Positions 34,667-40,493 of a DNA stretch of 40,493 bases are shown piece by piece. A model generated the notes under the pieces. It was not told the origin of the DNA. It did not search any database and was given only the letters and a program-made list of their open reading frames with translations. This stretch comes from Planctomycetota bacterium. Lineage in GTDB: Bacteria; Planctomycetota; PUPC01; JACPCR01. The translations under genes were made by a program, and so were the position numbers. The stretch is taken from assembly GCA_030740295.1 (NCBI GenBank), contig JASLXP010001235.1, forward strand, positions 1-40,493, in the 5' to 3' direction. How positions within the stretch are numbered: the stretch's first letter is position 1; every line of letters starts with the position of its first letter.

Positions 34667-34821
34667 CGGCACGTATCCTTGGTTGGATTCGAACTCTCGG
34701 ATTTCGCCGCTCTAAATAGTGCGGGCGCTCCGCGACCCCTCTTTCTCGCCGCAGGGCGACGAGACAAGTTCCTCAGATGCGGAATTCTGGAAAACTTCTC
34801 GGATGTGGCAACCAGTCGGAG

Positions 34822-35652
34822 TCAATTCCCTGATTTCAGCCGTTTGAACCCGCCCGCCGATACCACGTCATCCTTCCACCAGTATTTCTTTTTGGATAGC
34901 CCACCCTCTTCGTCGAACTGCTTTTCAACGCCGTGGAACTCGCCATCCTTGACCTGGACTTCCTTTTTGAGAACGCCGCTGTCGTAAAACTCTCTGACGA
35001 CGCCCTGCAGGTCGCCGTTCCGGTATTCAACGATTCGCCGAGGCTTGCCGGTCAGTGACCAGTATTCGGTGACAAGGCCGTGTCGCTCTCCTCCTTTGTA
35101 ATGAGTGGACTTGACCAGTCGCCCGTTGAGATCAAATTCCTGGCTCTTGCCTTCCCTGCCCGCGGCTTTGAATACGATTTCCAACCGAAGTCTGCCGTTG
35201 TCATGGAATAGCTTTTTTGTGCCGATGATCTTTCCATGCTCCCATGGAATCTCGGCGGTGACGATTATTCCCTTGCGCGGCGCGTTGCGGCCGGTGAGGT
35301 AGCGTTTTTCCAGGCCGTGCTTGGCTCCCTTTACGTACGGAATGGTCTTGGAGACCTGATAGCTGTCGAAATGTTTTTCTTCGCCGTTCGGCCTGCCTTT
35401 CGAATCGAGCGGCGTAAGGGCGAGCAGGATACCCAGGATTTTTTGCTCATCGTCGGACCACTTCTGCGTGAGGAGAGGGCGAAAGCTGTATCCTTTCGGC
35501 AGCGACTTCTGGAATTCTTCAATGTGCCGCTTGGCGAAACCTTCGAGCCTGTTGATCAACTCGGCCTGGGAGAAATCCTCGCTGAAGAGGGGGGGAATGA
35601 GTAACGAAATAATGAGTGATAAGTAATGAGTAATGCTCAGCCTGATAGTCAT
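34822..35652 (-). CDS. Exported MORN-repeat protein
   Basis: Start ATG at 35652; a TTG at 35682 would only add 10 residues before the signal peptide (YLSLIISLLIPPLFS). The 276-residue product has at least five MORN-type repeats in its second half: GAKHGLEKRYL, HDNGRLRLEIVF, KGGERHGLVTEYW, YRNGDLQGVVREFY, KDGEFHGVEKQF. This pattern is shared with the YwqK/MORN_2 family, whose role is generally unclear. Predicted periplasmic. Encoded 27 bases after the AAA ATPase and 155 bases before exbB. Confidence 0.82.
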   Translation of the reverse strand: MTIRLSITHYLSLIISLLIPPLFSEDFSQAELINRLEGFAKRHIEEFQKSLPKGYSFRPLLTQKWSDDEQKILGILLALTPLDSKGRPNGEEKHFDSYQVSKTIPYVKGAKHGLEKRYLTGRNAPRKGIIVTAEIPWEHGKIIGTKKLFHDNGRLRLEIVFKAAGREGKSQEFDLNGRLVKSTHYKGGERHGLVTEYWSLTGKPRRIVEYRNGDLQGVVREFYDSGVLKKEVQVKDGEFHGVEKQFDEEGGLSKKKYWWKDDVVSAGGFKRLKSGN

Positions 35653-35678
35653 TGGATGTTGTCTGTGGAGAATTCCCT

Positions 35679-36842
35679 TCAATTGATATCCGTGGCATCT
35701 TCTACTTTATGCCAAGGCAGAACCCGTGTGTTCTTGTGCGTGAAAGAATCAGTGCCACCGTATATCAGGCATGGTGTGCCGCTCGAATCTCCAGCGAGTG
35801 ACAGCCACCGATTCAATCCTTTGAGGAATTCCGTACGAAAGGTGCTACCTGACTTAATCTCGATTGGATGCAGAAGAGCGTCTTCGCGTATCACATCGAC
35901 TTCTATCTTGGCGCGGTCTTGCCAGAAGTAGAGATTGGCTGGCAACCCCCGATTGAATCGTTTTTTCACCAACTCGCTGATGATCCAGGACTCGAACAGG
36001 TGGCCTCGCATCGCGTGGGAATTTAGCTGCTCTGCAGACTGGATTGAAAGCAACCAGCAGGCGAGACCGGTGTCGTAGAAATACAGTTTGGGCGTCTTGA
36101 TTATTCGCTTGTTGAAGTTCTTGTGATGCGGCTGCAGCAGGAAGACCAGATAGCTTGCTTGCAGGACTGCCATCCATGATTTGGCGGTGTTGTGTGTAAT
36201 GCCGCAATCCGATGCCAGGTCAGAGTAGTTGACCAGATTCCCAATTCGCCCGGCGCAAAGCCTTACAAAACGCTGAAACGCTGCCAAATCCTGAACATTC
36301 GTCAGCTTCCGCACATCCCGCTCGATATAGGTTCGAGTGTAATTTGGATACCACAGAAGCGGATCGAGTCCGCGGTCGTGAACTGGTGGATAAAGTCCCT
36401 GAAACATCACAGAGTCCAGGTCGTTTTCGGCCGCATCGACATTCCACTCGTTATACGAGAAGGGTAGCAACTCCAATGTTCCTACTCTCCCCGCCAAGGT
36501 CTGTGTGATACCCGACATCAAATCGAATTGCTGAGATCCCGTAAGTATGAATCGCCCTGGCGCCGGGTCTTCGTCTACGACTTGCTGGAGATAGGAAAGA
36601 ATGCCGGGACATCGCTGAACCTCATCGAAAATGGCCCCCTTCACGTGGCTTTTCAGGAAGCCTCTTGGGTCATCAGTCACACGCTCGAGAACATCTGGAT
36701 TCTCGAATGAGACATAAGTCTTTTTATCAAAGAAAGATCTGCACAAAGTGGTCTTTCCAGACTGGCGAGGTCCAGTAACAGCGATGACAGGAAAGCTCCG
36801 CTGGAGTTGGCGTAAAAGCTGTTCGGATTGTCTTTGAAGCAT
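35679..36842 (-). CDS. AAA_14/DUF4143-type P-loop ATPase
   Basis: A 387-residue protein with Walker A GPRQSGKT (24-31), Walker B GAIFDEVQ, sensor-like FILTGSQ, and the DUF4143 C-terminus, which contains a nuclease-like core (EVDVI...PIEIKSG; acidic and Lys residues kept). Three starts are possible: ATG 36842 (GGAG at suitable distance, and the family N-terminus LQRQSEQLL fits), ATG 36851, or TTG 36878. Members are often mobile-linked or defence-linked, but their function is not established. It has no clear link to its secretion-type neighbours; a hairpin separates it from gspE. Confidence 0.87.
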   Translation of the reverse strand: MLQRQSEQLLRQLQRSFPVIAVTGPRQSGKTTLCRSFFDKKTYVSFENPDVLERVTDDPRGFLKSHVKGAIFDEVQRCPGILSYLQQVVDEDPAPGRFILTGSQQFDLMSGITQTLAGRVGTLELLPFSYNEWNVDAAENDLDSVMFQGLYPPVHDRGLDPLLWYPNYTRTYIERDVRKLTNVQDLAAFQRFVRLCAGRIGNLVNYSDLASDCGITHNTAKSWMAVLQASYLVFLLQPHHKNFNKRIIKTPKLYFYDTGLACWLLSIQSAEQLNSHAMRGHLFESWIISELVKKRFNRGLPANLYFWQDRAKIEVDVIREDALLHPIEIKSGSTFRTEFLKGLNRWLSLAGDSSGTPCLIYGGTDSFTHKNTRVLPWHKVEDATDIN

Positions 36843-36859
36843 GCCAGGCATTCTCCGCC

Positions 36860-36898
36860 AAAACGTGCTAATTGGCAATTGAATTTACAATTAGCACG
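36860..36898 (-). terminator. Terminator-like hairpin after gspE
   Basis: CGTGCTAATTG (36864-36874) and CAATTAGCACG (36888-36898): an 11-bp perfect inverted repeat, 13-base loop. On the minus strand it lies 33 bases after the gspE stop and is followed by TTTT. It also sits directly before the AAA ATPase start, so it could double as an operator. Confidence 0.55.
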
Positions 36899-36931
36899 AT
36901 TCTGCTCTTCGCTCGGCGGCCATTGCCCCCA

Positions 36932-38641
36932 TCAGAACACATCCATCTGGGTCACTCTCAGGACCTCGTCCACCGTGGTCTGGCCCCTTTTCACTTTTTC
37001 TGCGCCGTCCATTCGCAGGGTTCTCATGCCGTGGTTGACGGCCTCGCGTTTGATCATGCTCGCGCCGGTTCGGTGCATGATCTGATCGCGTACGGCATCG
37101 TCGACGATCAGCAGCTCGTAAAGGCCGGTGCGGCCGAAATAACCCGTACCGCGACAGGTGTCGCAACCGGCGCCCGACATGACTTCGCCGTTCGGTAGTT
37201 CTTCCGCCTTCAAGCCGATCTGCTCGAGTTTCTCCTTACCGACGAGCGTGCCGGTCTTGCAGTGCGGGCAGATGACCCTTACCAGCCGCTGCGCCATCAC
37301 GGCCACCACGGATGAAGAAACCAGGTACGGCTCGACGCCGATATCCAGCAGCCTGGTGGCCGCGCTCGGGGCATCGTTGGTGTGGAGCGTGCTGAAGACG
37401 AGATGTCCGGTTAGCGCGCATTGGATGGCAACGGAAGCGGTATCTCTGTCGCGAATCTCTCCGACCATCATGACGTCCGGATCCTGGCGGAGCACTGAGC
37501 GCAATCCTTCTGCGAAGGTTAAGCCCTTCTTTTCATTGACCTGCATCTGGCTGATACCGGAGAGCTGGTACTCGATAGGATCTTCGATAGTGATGATGTT
37601 CTTTTCTTTGGTGTTGATTTTGTCGAGGGCCGCGTAAAGGGTGGTTGTCTTGCCGCTGCCGGTCGGCCCTGTGACGAGCATGATGCCGTGGCTGAAATGG
37701 ATCAGCGTATCGAGCTTCTTCAGGTGATTCTCTTCCAGGCCGATTTCTTCCAGACGAAAGAGACCGGAGCTTTTGTCGAGAAATCGCAGGACAATCCGTT
37801 CACCATGCGAGGTCGGAATGGATGAGATGCGGAGGTCGATCTCGTGCCCTGCCACCCGAACGGTGGCGCGGCCGTCCTGGGGAAATCTGCGTTCGGCGAT
37901 ATCCATACGGCCCATGACTTTGATGCGCGACACGAGCGCGTCATGGACCTTTCTGGGCAGTACCTGGTAGTCATCGAGCAGGCCATCGATGCGGTAGCGG
38001 ACGACGACTTTTTCTTCGTAAGGCTGAATGTGAACATCGCTGGCCCGATTGCGGTTGGCCTGGCTGAGAATGGTGTTCACCAGTTTTATGACCGGCGCTT
38101 TGTTGGCGACGTCGAGGAGATCTTCCGTATCGCTGATCACGGCGGACAGGCTGTTGATATCCTCCTCTCGAATCTCCTCCACCACCTGGCCCACCATCTC
38201 CGCGCCCTGGGGATAGGTCTGATTGATGATCTGGAGTATCTGCGGCCGCGTGGCCAGCACCGTGTCAAACTCGACATTCAGCATCCGGCTGAGATCGTCG
38301 AGAGGATGCAGCTCCAGCGGAGCACAGGTGGCGACCTCCAGCCGGCCACTGCCGTTCATGAGACCGACAAGTGCATTCTGCCGTGCGAACTGCAAAGGCA
38401 CGTGATCGAGGAACAGATGTGAGACGCGGCGGCCGCCAAGTTCTTCAAAAAATTCCATTCCGAGTTTTTCCGCGTATTGCTGCAGTATCTCAGCTTCAGA
38501 GAGCAGGCCCTCTTCGACGACCGTCCGCTCCAGGGTGCGGCCGGTCTCTTCGGCAAGATTGCGGCAGAAATCCAGTTTCTCGGCTTGGATCACCCCGTGA
38601 CTCACAAATTGATCCAGAATGTTGTCGGATAGATCGGCCAT
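36932..38641 (-). CDS. gspE: GspE/PilB-type secretion or pilus assembly ATPase
   Basis: Start ATG 38641 (an upstream TTG at 38665 adds only 8 residues). The 569-residue product has the N-terminal MshEN-type domain (about 50-150), ASDVHIQPYE, Walker A GPTGSGKT (325-332), Asp box IITIEDPIEYQL, Walker B QDPDVMMVGEIRDRDT, His box TLHTNDAP, and the tetracysteine zinc loop CPHC...CDTCRGTGYFGRTG. All are typical of GspE/PilB hexameric ATPases that drive pseudopilus or pilus assembly at the inner membrane. It is encoded 60 bases after the secretin. GspE and PilB cannot be told apart from sequence alone; no GspF or pseudopilin gene is in the window. Confidence 0.93.
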   Translation of the reverse strand: MADLSDNILDQFVSHGVIQAEKLDFCRNLAEETGRTLERTVVEEGLLSEAEILQQYAEKLGMEFFEELGGRRVSHLFLDHVPLQFARQNALVGLMNGSGRLEVATCAPLELHPLDDLSRMLNVEFDTVLATRPQILQIINQTYPQGAEMVGQVVEEIREEDINSLSAVISDTEDLLDVANKAPVIKLVNTILSQANRNRASDVHIQPYEEKVVVRYRIDGLLDDYQVLPRKVHDALVSRIKVMGRMDIAERRFPQDGRATVRVAGHEIDLRISSIPTSHGERIVLRFLDKSSGLFRLEEIGLEENHLKKLDTLIHFSHGIMLVTGPTGSGKTTTLYAALDKINTKEKNIITIEDPIEYQLSGISQMQVNEKKGLTFAEGLRSVLRQDPDVMMVGEIRDRDTASVAIQCALTGHLVFSTLHTNDAPSAATRLLDIGVEPYLVSSSVVAVMAQRLVRVICPHCKTGTLVGKEKLEQIGLKAEELPNGEVMSGAGCDTCRGTGYFGRTGLYELLIVDDAVRDQIMHRTGASMIKREAVNHGMRTLRMDGAEKVKRGQTTVDEVLRVTQMDVF

Positions 38642-38701
38642 GGTGTCGTAAAGAGTAATAAGCAATGAGTAAGCTGGGGCGACAACAAACTCACTGAATC
38701 T

Positions 38702-40493
38702 TTACTCTTCCTTTTTGTCCCTGTTCCCGTCCAGATAGTTTCTCACCGGAGCTTCCGTTCCTTTGTCATATTCCTTGCGCTCGTCTTTCTTCCAGAGCTT
38801 CCAGCCCCGGGTCTTTTCCTGTTCCTTCATGAATTCGTCCATCTTATCTTTCTTTTCCTCAGAGAGTTTCCGGTAGTCTTCAAATGACTCGTCTTTCAGA
38901 ATGGTGGTAGTCACGAAGACATAAAGGCGGGTGGAAACATTTCTCTTGCCTTTCGCCCTGAAGGCCGCGCCGAGAATCGGAATGTGCTGCAGGATGGGCA
39001 CGCCTGACTGGCTGCGCTCGACACGGTGGTTGCTTAGCCCCCCTACCGCGACCGTTTTCCGGTTGGGCACGGTGAGGGTGGCTTTGACCTGCCGGCTCAC
39101 CTTGCGGGGCGGAAGATTTGTGGCGACTGGATCGCCCTGGAAGGATTCTACGAGCTGATCGATTTCCAAACGCAAGTAGCCCTCTTCCTCGTTTATGTTG
39201 GGCTTGATTTTGAGCTCAATTTTTGCTTCCTGAAAATTACCGAACGAAGTGACGTCCGTCGTGGACTGAGTGGTGGTGAACATGGCAACGGGGAACGAAT
39301 CGGTCGCGGAAAAAGTTGCCTCTTCATTGTGGTCGGCGATGACCATCGGCACAGCGAGCACACGGACACCGGCCTTCTCGTCGAGCGCTTTGAGCAGGAC
39401 GGGGATGTCGCCGAAAGAATCTTTGAACACGCCGGCAACGATGCCGTTTCCGGGCAGCGGTACACGGGCATCGATGGTGCCGTCGTTGTTCGTATCCACC
39501 AGGCTGGAGATACCGACGCTGGTAGCACCGAAGGGCTTTGGCTTGCCGGTGGGCGTATCCACGGTTGCGAGCTCGACCCCGAGATTGAAATCATCCGTTA
39601 CAGTGAGCTCAACGATGGCGGCCTCGATCAGTACTTTGGGTCTCCTGACGTCGAGCTCTTTAATCAGCTCCGCAATGCGGTCGAGGGTGATACCCGGTGC
39701 CCGCACAACGATAGCTCCGCCCTGCGCGACTACCTCGAGGTCCGTCGGCGCGCCAAGATCGACATCGCCCGTTCTAGCCGCCTGCTTGGCGGCCGCTGCC
39801 GCTGCGGCAGTCTTCGATGTGGACGTGCCTTGCGCTTCTTTGGGTTTGAGAATCTGCACCAGCACTTTGGCCAGATCTTCCGCTTCCGCGTTCTTGACAG
39901 GAAAGACTCGGACTTCCGATTCAAGCTGAGGCAGATCGACGTCGAGTTTCTCGATCAGGTTCTTGAAAACTGCCAGCTCGTCAGGTGCGGCTGTGATCAA
40001 AATACCATTAGTCCGTGCGTCTGCGGACAACTGCACGGGGCCGAGCCCATTTTTCACGCCCGGCTTTTTCCGCTCGTCAGTCATGGATTTCACGATTGGC
40101 AAAAGATGTTTAGCCACGTCAGTGGAGACCGCGTAGTTGAGCTCGATGAATTCACTCTTCATCTCGACGCCCGGCTGGTCGATACGGTCGAGCAGGTCCT
40201 TTACATCCTGGACTTCTTTTTCAAGCCCGGTGATGATAAGGCCGTTCGTCTTTGTGACCGCGGCGATGGATGGCGGCGGTATTCTTTTGTTGATGAGGCC
40301 AGTGGTCGGCCGGGATGCCTGGATATTCTTGGCGATGGTGATCAGTTGCTTGGCTACATCCACCGCGTCCGCGTGCTTAAGCTCACGGTATTCGGAGATC
40401 ACCTTGGGCGCAGGAGTGTCCGCAGCTTTCACTACAGCCCCGATTCGTTCGACATTTCGCGCAAATCCGGTGACGACCAGCATGTTGCTGTTA
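38702..40493 (-). CDS. gspD: Secretin of type II secretion/type IV pilus type (N-terminus cut by window edge)
   Basis: The frame is open to the right edge (reading NSNMLVVTGFA at the edge, an N1-type domain end), so about 597 residues are seen and the start is outside. Three N1-like domains are visible (for example KHADAVDVAKQLI...NGLIITG and NYAVSTDVAKHLL...NGILITA), then the secretin channel from KVLIEAAIVELTV, with the conserved VGGLSNHRVERSQSGVPILQ near the end and a charged C-terminal tail. It forms the outer-membrane pore. Encoded just upstream of gspE on the same strand. Confidence 0.93.
   Translation of the reverse strand, partial: NSNMLVVTGFARNVERIGAVVKAADTPAPKVISEYRELKHADAVDVAKQLITIAKNIQASRPTTGLINKRIPPPSIAAVTKTNGLIITGLEKEVQDVKDLLDRIDQPGVEMKSEFIELNYAVSTDVAKHLLPIVKSMTDERKKPGVKNGLGPVQLSADARTNGILITAAPDELAVFKNLIEKLDVDLPQLESEVRVFPVKNAEAEDLAKVLVQILKPKEAQGTSTSKTAAAAAAAKQAARTGDVDLGAPTDLEVVAQGGAIVVRAPGITLDRIAELIKELDVRRPKVLIEAAIVELTVTDDFNLGVELATVDTPTGKPKPFGATSVGISSLVDTNNDGTIDARVPLPGNGIVAGVFKDSFGDIPVLLKALDEKAGVRVLAVPMVIADHNEEATFSATDSFPVAMFTTTQSTTDVTSFGNFQEAKIELKIKPNINEEEGYLRLEIDQLVESFQGDPVATNLPPRKVSRQVKATLTVPNRKTVAVGGLSNHRVERSQSGVPILQHIPILGAAFRAKGKRNVSTRLYVFVTTTILKDESFEDYRKLSEEKKDKMDEFMKEQEKTRGWKLWKKDERKEYDKGTEAPVRNYLDGNRDKKEE

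Overview
The window looks like a chromosome segment from the PVC group (Planctomycetes, Lentisphaerae or Verrucomicrobia); the exact phylum cannot be fixed from sequence alone. The signs are Planctomycete-style Ser/Thr kinases (one with a DWG-type activation loop and a WD40 tail), an FHA protein joined to an alpha/alpha toroid, secreted DUF4091-type and giant envelope proteins, ExbB/ExbD modules with enlarged accessory domains, and moderately high GC. Several genes have clear AGGAG-type ribosome binding sites. I saw no tRNA, rRNA, CRISPR array or intact transposase.

Left part (1-13819). A glycogen-synthase-like glycosyltransferase enters from the left edge on the minus strand (1-1678). The plus strand then carries a SprA-related putative metalloprotease (1911-2492) and a large membrane Ser/Thr kinase with a 14-repeat WD40 tail. 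That kinase is split by a one-base frameshift in a G run at 3490-3493 (2627-6207). A second, small kinase with altered catalytic-loop residues follows (6499-7425). After a promoter-terminator pair (7498-7620) comes a four-gene operon (7753-13819): TIG-ExbB, ExbD, a TPR protein and a VWA protein. The VWA protein's single N-terminal helix carries the TonB signature Ser-x3-His, so it looks like an ExbB/ExbD-driven VWA protein.

Middle part (13868-29571). This holds pyrF, a TPR protein, an orphan peptide-type solute-binding lipoprotein, an unrecognised 263-residue protein, a DUF4091-type protein with a LamG-like insert whose motifs run in swapped order, a phytanoyl-CoA-dioxygenase-family enzyme, and a 2130-residue secreted protein of unknown function. 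A 13-bp perfect inverted repeat (22317-22354) lies between the DUF4091 and dioxygenase genes.

Right part (29989-40493, all minus strand). In transcription order: a secretin (cut by the right edge), a GspE/PilB-type ATPase, a DUF4143-type AAA ATPase, a MORN-repeat exported protein, a second ExbB-ExbD pair, a small antitoxin-like protein, a retropepsin-like aspartic protease, and an FHA-transmembrane-toroid protein. Spacing from ExbB to the FHA gene is tight, so those five genes are probably co-transcribed.

How they may work together (inference): kinases and an FHA phosphothreonine reader lie close to two proton-channel modules whose partner proteins each have one membrane helix and a large periplasmic part (VWA or toroid). 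This suggests phosphorylation-linked control of energised envelope machines, possibly with the TPR protein and the giant exported protein as periplasmic partners or substrates.
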